Shown here in pieces: positions 53,183 through 60,296 of a stretch of 64,000 nucleotides of DNA (its first letter is position 1; every line of letters starts with the position of its first letter). The notes beneath the pieces were generated by a model. That model made no database searches. It saw only the letters and a list, made by a program, of their open reading frames with translations, and was not told where the DNA came from. Origin of the DNA: Euzebya sp051004735 (GTDB taxonomy: Bacteria > Actinomycetota > Nitriliruptoria > Euzebyales > Euzebyaceae); the NCBI GenBank assembly GCA_051004735.1, contig JBPCKA010000096.1, positions 1 to 64,000 of the forward strand. Direction: 5' to 3'. A program made the position numbers and the translations under genes.

Positions 53183-53857
53183 ATGAATTCAACGCTTCTG
53201 GCGCAGGACCAGGCCGCCGCTACCGGCCTTCTGATCGTCTTTGGAATCTTTTACCTGGTGATCATCGTCTTCATGGTGGCCACCGCCTGGAAGCTGTTCA
53301 CCAAGGCGGGCGAGGACGGGTGGAAGGTCCTGGTCCCGGTCTACAACTATTGGGTCTGGGCCGAGATCAATGGTCGGCCCGGATGGTGGGGGCTGCTGCT
53401 CCTGGTGCCCTTGGTCAACATCGTCATCGGCATCATCCTTGCAATCGACACTGCCAAGTCCTTCGGCAAGGACACGCCTTTCGCCATCGGACTGATCCTG
53501 TTGAGCATCGTCTTCTATCCGATCCTGGCCTTCGGTGATGCCCGCTACCTGGGTCCCGCCGGCCCCGAGCCACGACCCGGCTGGCCCAATGTCGGCCAAG
53601 GCGGATACGCGGTGCAGGGCGCCTACGGCGCGCAAGGTGGGTACGGCACGCAAGGTGGCTACGGGCCGCCTCAGGGCGGTTACCAACCGCCGGCAGGCCA
53701 ACAGTGGGGTCAGCCGTCACAGCCGCAAGCCCCGGGTGGGCAGCAGTGGGGTCAACAGCCTCCGCAGCCCCAGCAGCCGCAGTGGGGCCAACCACCCGGC
53801 CCCGGCGATAGCTCGGGTTCAGGCGGTCAGGACTACCCACCGCCTCCGGTGGGCTGA
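53183..53857 (+). CDS. DUF5684-type membrane protein with Gly/Gln/Pro-rich tail
   Basis: This 224-aa protein has four hydrophobic helices (GLLIVFGIFYLVIIVFMVAT, WWGLLLLVPLVNIVIGIILA, IGLILLSIVFYPILAFGDAR) with KAGEDGWKVLVPVYNYWVW, the DUF5684 signature also seen in signal-peptidase-associated proteins. The last 85 residues are low complexity, with tandem YG[A/T]QGG-type repeats followed by QPQAPGGQQWGQQ repeats. Function unknown; a structural membrane role is possible. Confidence 0.8.
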   Translation: MNSTLLAQDQAAATGLLIVFGIFYLVIIVFMVATAWKLFTKAGEDGWKVLVPVYNYWVWAEINGRPGWWGLLLLVPLVNIVIGIILAIDTAKSFGKDTPFAIGLILLSIVFYPILAFGDARYLGPAGPEPRPGWPNVGQGGYAVQGAYGAQGGYGTQGGYGPPQGGYQPPAGQQWGQPSQPQAPGGQQWGQQPPQPQQPQWGQPPGPGDSSGSGGQDYPPPPVG

Positions 53858-53891
53858 GGCGGTCGCTGCCGAAGTCATCGGAGCACTAATC

Positions 53892-55685
53892 ATGAACCCC
53901 TACGGCAGCATGCGAACGCACGGTGCAGGGACCCTGCGCGCCACCCACGATGGCGAGGAGGTGCGCCTGGCGGGGTGGGTGGCTCGCAGACGGGATCACG
54001 GTGGCGTCGTGTTTCTTGACCTGCGCGACCGCACCGGAGTGTGCCAGGTGGTGGCCGACCCGGAGGCGGGGGACGCCCTGCAGGCTGCCCACCATGTCCG
54101 CACGGAGTTCGTGGTCGTGGTGACCGGCCGTGTCCGCGTGCGGCCGTCCGGCCAGGCAAACGAAACACTTGACACCGGTGAGGTTGAGGTGGCCGCCACA
54201 TCGGTTGAGGTGCTCAGCGCCGCGGACACCCCGCCGTTCCCGATCGAGGACGGCATCGACACCGAGGAGACCGTGCGTCTGACCCATCGTTATGTGGACT
54301 TGCGCCGGCCACAGTTGACCCAGCGCATCCAGACGCGGGCCAAGGTCACCTCAATCATCCGGCGTGTCATGGAGGACAACGGTTTCCTGGACATCGAGAC
54401 CCCCATCCTCACCCGCTCAACACCTGAAGGCGCACGGGACTTTCTGGTTCCCTCGCGTCTGCAGCCCCGGTCGTTCTACGCGCTGCCGCAGTCTCCACAA
54501 CTCTTCAAGCAACTGTTGATGGTGGCGGGATTCGAGCGCTACTACCAGATTGCCCGGTGCTTCAGGGACGAGGACCTGCGTGCGGACCGCCAACCCGAGT
54601 TCACGCAGGTGGACGTCGAGGCATCCTTCATCGAACCCGACGACATCTACGCGCTGTGCGAGGAGATGATGGCCGCCCTGTGGGAGGAGGTACTGGGCGT
54701 CGCCCTGCCTACCCCCTTCCCGCGGATGCCCTACGCAGAGGCCATGGCCCGGTTCGGCTCGGACAAGCCCGACCTACGCTTTGCCATGGAACTGGTGGAC
54801 CTGGGCGGCGTGCTGGCCGACACCGCAGTGGGCGTGTTCAAGGGTGTCTTGGACCAGGGAGGGTCGGTGGTCGGACTGTGCCTGCCCGGCGGCGGGTCGC
54901 TGACGCGCAAGGAGTTCGACGGGTGGACGGAGTTTGCCAAGCGGCGCGGCGCCAAGGGCTTGGCCTGGGGTGTGGTGGAGGAGGACGGCACGCTGCGCTC
55001 ACCCCTGGCCAAGTTCATGGATGCCGCCGAGATACAGGGGATCCTGCAGGCCGCCGGTGCCGGGCCGGGGGACGCGTTGTTCTTCGGGGCGGGCGAGACC
55101 ACGTTCGCCCGGGAACTCATCGGGGCGTTACGAGTGGCTTTGGCTCACGACCGAGGGATGCTGAGCGACCTGCCCGCCGACCAGGCGTGGAAGTTCGTGT
55201 GGGTCACCGAATGGCCGATGTTTGAGTGGGCTATAGAGGCCAAGCGCTGGGACGCGATGCACCACCCCTTCACCGCGCCGGTCGACCCCGACGGTTTTCG
55301 CGATGACCCCGGGATGGCCCAGGCCCTTGCCTATGACCTGGCCCTGAACGGGACGGAGTTGGGCGGGGGGTCCATCCGAATCCACCAGCGAGAGATCCAG
55401 GAGCAGGTCTTTGAGTTGCTGGGCATCTCGGCTGAGGAGGCTCAGGACCGCTTCGGGTTCCTGCTGCGAGGCTTGTCCTACGGAGCCCCCCCGCACGGCG
55501 GGATCGCCTTCGGGATCGACCGGATCGTGATGGTGATGACCGCAGCGGCGTCACTGCGAGATGTGATCGCCTTCCCCAAGACCCAGTCCGGTGGCGACCC
55601 GATGACGGCGGCGCCGGCCCCGGTTGACCCCCCACAGTTGACCGAGTTGGGTTTGCGCATCCTGCCACCGCCGGTCAAAGGTTGA
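53892..55685 (+). CDS. aspS: aspartyl-tRNA synthetase
   Basis: This 597-aa class IIb bacterial-type AspRS has an anticodon-binding OB fold (EVRLAGWVARRRDHGGVVFL, DLRDRTGVCQVV). Motif 1 region (ILTRSTPEGARDFLVPSRLQ), motif 2 (FRDEDLRADRQPEFTQVDVE) and motif 3 (GLSYGAPPHGGIAFGIDRIV) follow, with a GAD insertion domain between motifs 2 and 3 typical of bacteria. The start is ATG at 53892 after the DUF5684 stop; an upstream in-frame stretch overlaps that gene. Without GatCAB genes in view I cannot say whether it also charges tRNA-Asn. Confidence 0.96.
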   Translation: MNPYGSMRTHGAGTLRATHDGEEVRLAGWVARRRDHGGVVFLDLRDRTGVCQVVADPEAGDALQAAHHVRTEFVVVVTGRVRVRPSGQANETLDTGEVEVAATSVEVLSAADTPPFPIEDGIDTEETVRLTHRYVDLRRPQLTQRIQTRAKVTSIIRRVMEDNGFLDIETPILTRSTPEGARDFLVPSRLQPRSFYALPQSPQLFKQLLMVAGFERYYQIARCFRDEDLRADRQPEFTQVDVEASFIEPDDIYALCEEMMAALWEEVLGVALPTPFPRMPYAEAMARFGSDKPDLRFAMELVDLGGVLADTAVGVFKGVLDQGGSVVGLCLPGGGSLTRKEFDGWTEFAKRRGAKGLAWGVVEEDGTLRSPLAKFMDAAEIQGILQAAGAGPGDALFFGAGETTFARELIGALRVALAHDRGMLSDLPADQAWKFVWVTEWPMFEWAIEAKRWDAMHHPFTAPVDPDGFRDDPGMAQALAYDLALNGTELGGGSIRIHQREIQEQVFELLGISAEEAQDRFGFLLRGLSYGAPPHGGIAFGIDRIVMVMTAAASLRDVIAFPKTQSGGDPMTAAPAPVDPPQLTELGLRILPPPVKG

Positions 55686-55767
55686 GCGACATCCTCACCC
55701 GCGAGCACCCACAGGTGCCACCCGCGCACGCCTATGCTCGGATCGGTGACGGTACCGTCCCGCCGTG

Positions 55768-56664
55768 ATGAAGCCGTCGTCCAAGTCCGATGTCGGCGGA
55801 TCTCTCAGTCCGGGCAGTCAACGGGGTATGCACGACGGTGAGATCACGATGGTCGATCTGCATGCCCCCGACTCTGTGGCCGCCTATCTGGGTCGCCTGT
55901 GGCGGGTGAGGGGGTTCATCGCCGCCATGCCCGCTGCAGACCTGCGGGCCCGCCATGCCGAGCACCGCCTGGGATGGGCCTGGATGGTGCTGAACCCGTT
56001 GTTCTTCTCCGGGGTGTACTACCTGCTGTTCGGCGTGCTGTTCAACACGTCGCGGGGGATCGACAACTTCGTCACCTTCCTGGTCATCGGCGTGTTCTGT
56101 TTCCAGTTCACCGCCCGCAGTGTGTCAGCCGCGATGTGGACCCTGAACGCAAACGCCCGGCTGATCCAGTCCCTGCGTTTCCCCAAGGCCGCGCTGCCCA
56201 CCGCCACCACCTTGAGCGAGACCTACGTCCACGTGCCCGGCTTAGCCGTGATGCTGGTCGTGGCACTGCTCACCTCGGTCAGACCCAGCCTGTCCTGGGT
56301 GTTGATCCTGCCGGCCACCGTCATCCAGGCCGTGTTCAACCTGGGCCTAGCCCTGATCATCGCCCGCCTGTCGTTTGGTACGCGTGACATCATCAACGTG
56401 GTTCCGCACGCCCTACGCCTGTGGCTGTACCTGTCAGGTGTCCTGTTCGGTGTCGACCTGCTGGCCCAGCGTGGCGGCCCGGTGGTGGTCGACATCTTCC
56501 AGGCCAACCCGATGTGGATCTACCTGCGGATGTACCGCGACGCATTGCTGGGAGGCAGTGCCAACCCCTCGACCTGGCTATGGGGGACGGTGTACGCGGT
56601 CACCAGCCTCATCATCGGTCTGCTGTTCTTCAAGGCCCGCGAGCACCACTACAGCCGTGTCTGA
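55768..56664 (+). CDS. ABC-2 polysaccharide export permease (Wzm-like)
   Basis: This 298-aa membrane protein carries six helices of the ABC-2 type. RLGWAWMVLNPLFFSGVYYL and LFGVLFNTSRGIDNFVTFLV, SLRFPKAALPTATTLSETYV and YLSGVLFGVDLLAQRGGPVV are standard for O-antigen/teichoic acid exporters. It should pump a lipid-linked polysaccharide with the ATPase encoded next. The N-terminus is uncertain: GTG 55765, ATG 55768 and ATG 55828 are in frame. TATGCT at 55733-55738 fits a promoter, but the GTG just after it (55746) is in another frame. It overlaps the ATPase by 8 nt. Confidence 0.88.
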   Translation: MKPSSKSDVGGSLSPGSQRGMHDGEITMVDLHAPDSVAAYLGRLWRVRGFIAAMPAADLRARHAEHRLGWAWMVLNPLFFSGVYYLLFGVLFNTSRGIDNFVTFLVIGVFCFQFTARSVSAAMWTLNANARLIQSLRFPKAALPTATTLSETYVHVPGLAVMLVVALLTSVRPSLSWVLILPATVIQAVFNLGLALIIARLSFGTRDIINVVPHALRLWLYLSGVLFGVDLLAQRGGPVVVDIFQANPMWIYLRMYRDALLGGSANPSTWLWGTVYAVTSLIIGLLFFKAREHHYSRV

Positions 56665-57370
56665 CCAGGTTGCGGCCGACGTCCTGCTGAGCGTCGAGCA
56701 GGTCGGGATGGTATTTGAGGTCCAGGAGCGCGCGGATCGGACCATATTGCGCAAGGTCATCGCACTGGCCGACGTGTCGCTGAGCTTGCGCCGGGGTGAC
56801 CGCTTGGGAATCGTGGGCGCCAACGGCGGGGGCAAGTCGACGTTGATGCGGGTCATGGCCGGAGTGCTCAGCCCCACCAGTGGCCGGGTCATGGCAGCCG
56901 CCTACCCGATCCTGCTGGGTGTCAATGCGGCGCTCAACGCCGAGCTGACCGGCCGACAGAATGTGGTGCTGGGGCTGACCGCCCTTGGCCATACTCGTCG
57001 CGAGGCCGCCAGAGTGACCGATCAGGTCATCGACTTCGCCGGCGTCGCTGCCTTCGCTGATGTGCCACTGCGGGTCTTCAGTACCGGTATGCGCGCCCGT
57101 CTGGCCTTCGCGATCGCCACCACGACCGATCCCGAGATCCTGCTGATCGACGAGGCCCTTGGCGCGGGTGACGCGGAGTTTCGGCAACGCAGTCGGCGCC
57201 GGATCGATCAACTGTCTGACCAGGCCGGCGCAGTGGTCATGGTCAGCCACACCAGCACCGACATCGCTGACCTCTGCACCCGCGCGATCTGGCTGGACCG
57301 GGGCAAGCTTCGCGCCGAAGGTGATCCCCAGGCCGTGCTGGCGGCCTACGCTGACACCACACGTGGGTGA
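56657..57370 (+). CDS. ABC polysaccharide export ATPase (Wzt-like)
   Basis: This 237-aa ATPase has Walker A GIVGANGGGKSTLMRVMAGV, the H-loop in VVMVSHTSTDIADLC, Walker B EILLIDEALGAGDAEF and the degenerate signature FSTGMRARLAFA (in place of LSGGQ), typical of Wzt/TagH-type exporters. It lacks the long C-terminal carbohydrate-binding domain of some Wzt proteins. GTG at 56657 overlaps the permease end. A toxin-antitoxin pair starts 39 nt downstream. Confidence 0.9.
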   Translation: MSDQVAADVLLSVEQVGMVFEVQERADRTILRKVIALADVSLSLRRGDRLGIVGANGGGKSTLMRVMAGVLSPTSGRVMAAAYPILLGVNAALNAELTGRQNVVLGLTALGHTRREAARVTDQVIDFAGVAAFADVPLRVFSTGMRARLAFAIATTTDPEILLIDEALGAGDAEFRQRSRRRIDQLSDQAGAVVMVSHTSTDIADLCTRAIWLDRGKLRAEGDPQAVLAAYADTTRG

Positions 57371-57389
57371 GGAGGAGGTCGAGAAAAAG

Positions 57390-57409
57390 TGCTGTAGTAT
57401 GCAACAGCA
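57390..57409 (+). promoter_or_regulatory. inverted repeat and -10 box of the toxin-antitoxin operon
   Basis: TGCTGT (57390-57395) and ACAGCA (57404-57409) are inverted arms 8 nt apart. They bracket the -10-like TAGTAT (57395-57400), which ends 8 nt before the ATG at 57409. A DNA-binding antitoxin sitting here would block its own promoter, the usual control of such operons. Confidence 0.6.
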
Positions 57410-57654
57410 TGATTACCGTACCGGAGGCAGCCCGCCGCACCGGCAGGCATCCGGAAACCATCCGCCGGTGGATTCGGTCCGGCCGTCTTGCCTCACAGTT
57501 GGTAGGCACCCAGCACCTGATTGATGAGGATCATCTGGTGAGGCTGACGTCGCCGGGGACCCTCACACTTCCTGATGCATGGAGGACGACTGACAGCGGT
57601 GAGTCCATGCCGGATTGGGAAACGCTGATCACCGACGGTCGACGTACGCATTAG
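57409..57654 (+). CDS. excisionase-like helix-turn-helix antitoxin
   Basis: This 81-aa protein has a MerR/excisionase-type HTH: ITVPEAARRTGRHPETIRRW, IRSGRLASQLVGTQHLIDED. The C-terminal acidic stretch (DSGESMPDWETLITDG) is where antitoxins bind their toxin. The PIN-domain gene begins at the base after its TAG stop, so the pair is coupled. Classification as antitoxin rests on this pairing and size. Confidence 0.8.
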   Translation: MITVPEAARRTGRHPETIRRWIRSGRLASQLVGTQHLIDEDHLVRLTSPGTLTLPDAWRTTDSGESMPDWETLITDGRRTH

Positions 57655-58068
57655 ATGGAGTTGGTGATGGACTCCTCGGTGGCCCTGCGGGCAGCACAGT
57701 CGTCGGCGGCGGCTGTCGAACTGACGCCCTATGACCTCATCGCGCCGCCGATCTGGAGGTCCGAAACGCTGTCCGCGCTTCACGAGGCCCAGTGGCGCCG
57801 TGAGGTCGATGACGTTACCGCCTCACGCCTCCGCCAGGCATTGCAGGATCTGAGGGTGCGGATCGTGGCGCCGAGACGTTTGTACGATGTTGCGTGGCAT
57901 GTGGCAGAAGAGTTGGGTTGGGCCAAGACCTATGACTCGGAGTTTCTGGCCTTGGCGCGGATCAGGGGAACAAAGGTCTTGACCACGGACGCCAGGATGT
58001 ATCGCGGGGCGATTCGAACAGGTTTGGTCGTGAACCCCGACGAGTTGACATCGGGGCCACGACCATGA
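57655..58068 (+). CDS. PIN-domain ribonuclease toxin (VapC family)
   Basis: This 137-aa PIN protein has the acidic set for Mg-dependent RNA cleavage: Asp6 in LVMDSSVALRAA, Glu in WRSETLSALHEA (about 38), Asp in TYDSEFLALARI (about 93) and Asp in VLTTDARMYRGA (about 111). It appears complete and probably active, cutting RNA when free of antitoxin. Its TGA overlaps the galE ATG (ATGA), so ribosomes ending the toxin can begin galE. Confidence 0.88.
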   Translation: MELVMDSSVALRAAQSSAAAVELTPYDLIAPPIWRSETLSALHEAQWRREVDDVTASRLRQALQDLRVRIVAPRRLYDVAWHVAEELGWAKTYDSEFLALARIRGTKVLTTDARMYRGAIRTGLVVNPDELTSGPRP

Positions 58069-58997
58069 AGGTTCTCGTTGCCGGTGGCGCGGGCTACATC
58101 GGATCGGTTGTCGCCGCCCGCTTCGCTGAGCAGGGCCACGAGGTCGTGGTCCTTGATGATCTGCGCAACGGGCACCTGGACGCCGTGGGCGATCTGCCCC
58201 TTATCCAGCTTCCACTGGCCCGGGCGGCGGAGGTGCTCGACCCCTCGTTCGATCTGGTGATTCACCTGGCCGCTGATGCGCTGGTTGAGGAGTCAGTTGC
58301 CCAACCGCAGAAGTACTGGGCAAACAATGTGGGGGAGGGGTTGGCACTGCTTGAGGCCATGCGGACAACTGGCGTCGCACGGCTGCTGTTCTCCTCCACC
58401 TGTGCCACCTACGGGCAGCCCGAGACGTTGCCGATCACCGAGTCCACGCCCACTCGGCCCGTCAACAGCTATGGCATGACCAAGCTGGCGTTTGACCACG
58501 CCATCCGCAGTTATGCCACGGCCCATGGGCTGGCCGCGACCAGCTTCCGCTACTTCAACGTGGTTGGTGCCTATCACGGACGACAGGAACGTCACGACCC
58601 CGAAACCCACCTGGTGCCCAACCTGCTACGTGGCGCAACCGGTGAAACCTTCACGATCTTCGGCACCGACTTCGCGACTCGCGACGGCACCGCGATACGG
58701 GACTACGTGCATGTCGCCGACCTGGCCGACGCCCACCTGGCCGCTCTGGAATCGATGGTATCCGGGACGCACCGGATCCTGAACCTGGGCAGCGGCGGTG
58801 GGTCAAGCGTGCGGGAGGTCCTGGCCGCCGTTCAACAGGTGACCGGGCGCACGATCGACGTGCGTGAAGCCGCCCCCCGCCCGGGGGACCCGGCCGAACT
58901 TGTAGCCGACGCCACACTGGCCCGGCAGGTCCTTGGGTGGCAGCCCACCCGGTCGTTGGAACAGGCGATCGCCGACGCCTGGGATGCCGCGGGCTAG
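58065..58997 (+). CDS. galE: UDP-glucose 4-epimerase
   Basis: This 310-aa extended SDR has the NAD-binding VLVAGGAGYIGSVVAARFAE and the catalytic SSTCATYG (Ser) and YGMTKLAFDHA (Tyr-Lys). FRYFNVVGAYHGRQERHDPE and LNLGSGGGSSVREVL are GalE-type. It would interconvert UDP-glucose and UDP-galactose (or N-acetyl forms) for the polysaccharide exported by the ABC system. Translation is coupled to the upstream toxin gene. It ends TAG, and its last 4 bases (CTAG) are shared with the convergent nudC stop. Confidence 0.9.
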   Translation: MKVLVAGGAGYIGSVVAARFAEQGHEVVVLDDLRNGHLDAVGDLPLIQLPLARAAEVLDPSFDLVIHLAADALVEESVAQPQKYWANNVGEGLALLEAMRTTGVARLLFSSTCATYGQPETLPITESTPTRPVNSYGMTKLAFDHAIRSYATAHGLAATSFRYFNVVGAYHGRQERHDPETHLVPNLLRGATGETFTIFGTDFATRDGTAIRDYVHVADLADAHLAALESMVSGTHRILNLGSGGGSSVREVLAAVQQVTGRTIDVREAAPRPGDPAELVADATLARQVLGWQPTRSLEQAIADAWDAAG

Positions 58998-59782
58998 AGG
59001 TCGGTCCCCATCCACGCACAGATCAACTGGTAGGCCACCGAGATCGGCGGGGAGATCGCCAACTCACCCGCGGCCAGCGCGTCACGCAGTTCCTCGCGGG
59101 AAAACCACGCCGCCTCGGCGATCTCCTCCTCCTCAAGCCGCAGGTCGGTGCCCATGGCCCTAGCCGAGAAGGCCAGCATCAAAGAGGAGGGGAAGGGCCA
59201 CGGCTGGGACTTGACATACCTCACGTCGTCCACAGCCACCCCGACCTCTTCCATCACCTCACGCCGCACGGCTTGTTCCAGCGACTCGCCGGGGTCGACG
59301 AAGCCGGCCAGGACGCTGAACCGGCCAGGCATCCACGAGGGCTGTCGGGCCAGCAGGATCCGATCCGCAGCATCGGTCACCCGCATGATCACCGCCGGTT
59401 CGATGTGGGGGAAGTGCTGGTGGTCCTGCTCACACCGCAGGATCCGACCACCGTTCTGGGCGGCCAGGATGCCCCCGCAGCGTGAGCAGAAGCGGTTGCG
59501 GATGCGCCACTGTCCCAGTGCAACCGCGGCCAGCAGGGCCGGTGTGTCATCCCGGTCGAGCATCGCCGAGCGAGCGTCGGTGAACCCATCCGCCGGCCAG
59601 GTCGAGTCGTCATCGACGATCACGACAGTCACACAGGCGGCAGCCATGGTCTGGTGGGCGTTGGGATCCACGCCGTCAGGCCATCCTCCGGTGGTGACCT
59701 GTACGAATCCATCGCTGGCACGGGTGGCCACCACGATGCGGTTCGGACCGCCGGGCAGGCCGGCGTCTGTGTCGGTTGACAT
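58994..59782 (-). CDS. nudC: NAD(+)/NADH diphosphatase NudC
   Basis: This 262-aa Nudix enzyme splits NADH to NMNH and AMP and can remove NAD caps from RNA. The zinc ribbon NRFCSRCGGILAAQNGGRIL through LRCEQDHQHFPHIEP is present, although the last ligand pair has a His where Cys is usual. It has the Nudix box GFVDPGESLEQAVRREVMEE and the NudC-specific SQPWPFPSSLMLAF. The ATG at 59782 gives the normal length. Its stop codon overlaps the galE stop. Confidence 0.93.
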   Translation of the reverse strand: MSTDTDAGLPGGPNRIVVATRASDGFVQVTTGGWPDGVDPNAHQTMAAACVTVVIVDDDSTWPADGFTDARSAMLDRDDTPALLAAVALGQWRIRNRFCSRCGGILAAQNGGRILRCEQDHQHFPHIEPAVIMRVTDAADRILLARQPSWMPGRFSVLAGFVDPGESLEQAVRREVMEEVGVAVDDVRYVKSQPWPFPSSLMLAFSARAMGTDLRLEEEEIAEAAWFSREELRDALAAGELAISPPISVAYQLICAWMGTDL

Positions 59783-59867
59783 AGGACTTAGGAACTGGTC
59801 AGGGCGACCCACCGCGCCATCACTGGCTCAAGGTCCATCATGAGAGCGCCAGGATATGCGCTGGTCG

Positions 59868-59993
59868 TCAATACGGTGCCGTCAGCCCCTCAAACATCGG
59901 GAAGTGACGGACATTCCGGGTGAACAGATCGGCGCCGGACTCACGGCGTCCCCGGAGGTGGTCAATGGCAACGCTGGTATCGACCGGGATCAT
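59868..59993 (-). pseudogene. PIN-domain (VapC) toxin with large internal deletion
   Basis: The open frame gives only 41 aa. Its start MIPVDTSVAIDHLRG is the N-terminus of a VapC toxin (first catalytic Asp), and its end GADLFTRNVRHFPMFEGLTA is the C-terminus of the same family. The roughly 80 residues that should lie between, with the Glu and the other Asp residues, are missing, and the join is in frame. The ATG overlaps the antitoxin stop (ATGA), as in an intact pair. It cannot be an active nuclease. Confidence 0.82.
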
Positions 59994-60250
59994 TCGGCCC
60001 GCAGTTCTTCCAAGCGCCGGTTCAGATCGCCCCGAATGCGCTCGACGTACTGCGCGCCGTCTTCGCCCTCGTCGCTCCAGGATCCCGCGGTGCGCCAGAG
60101 TGTCTCTCGACGGGTGGTGATGTCGTTGACGCCGTACTGCGCACGTATTGCGCGCCGGATCAACTCTGAACGCGATGCACGGCTGCGCTCGCTGGCATGG
60201 TCCAAGACCGCGATGTCCTCAGCATCCAGGTGAATCTGCGTCCGCACCAT
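59990..60250 (-). CDS. ribbon-helix-helix antitoxin (VapB/CopG-like)
   Basis: This 86-aa protein begins RTQIHLDAEDIAVLDHASER, SRASRSELIRRAIRAQYG, a typical RHH DNA-binding region. A C-terminal part rich in Glu and Arg would wrap a toxin. The linked toxin gene is internally deleted, so this antitoxin is left without a functional local partner. ATG at 60250. It is divergent from the O-antigen-ligase-like gene. Confidence 0.85.
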   Translation of the reverse strand: MVRTQIHLDAEDIAVLDHASERSRASRSELIRRAIRAQYGVNDITTRRETLWRTAGSWSDEGEDGAQYVERIRGDLNRRLEELRAE

Positions 60251-60296
60251 CTACATCACTCTACGCCGCCGACGATGCTCGTAGAGTCGTGCCCCC

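Noticed and set aside
53592..53720. The Gly/Gln repeats in the DUF5684 protein gene as a DNA-level tandem repeat of interest.
   Set aside because: Low-complexity tails of this kind are common in actinobacterial membrane proteins; nothing points to a DNA function.
55746..55841. A leaderless short ORF beginning at the GTG 7 nt after TATGCT, upstream of the Wzm-like permease.
   Set aside because: It encodes an Arg-rich 31-residue peptide with no recognisable feature and overlaps the permease start in another frame; it may only mark an uncertain permease start.
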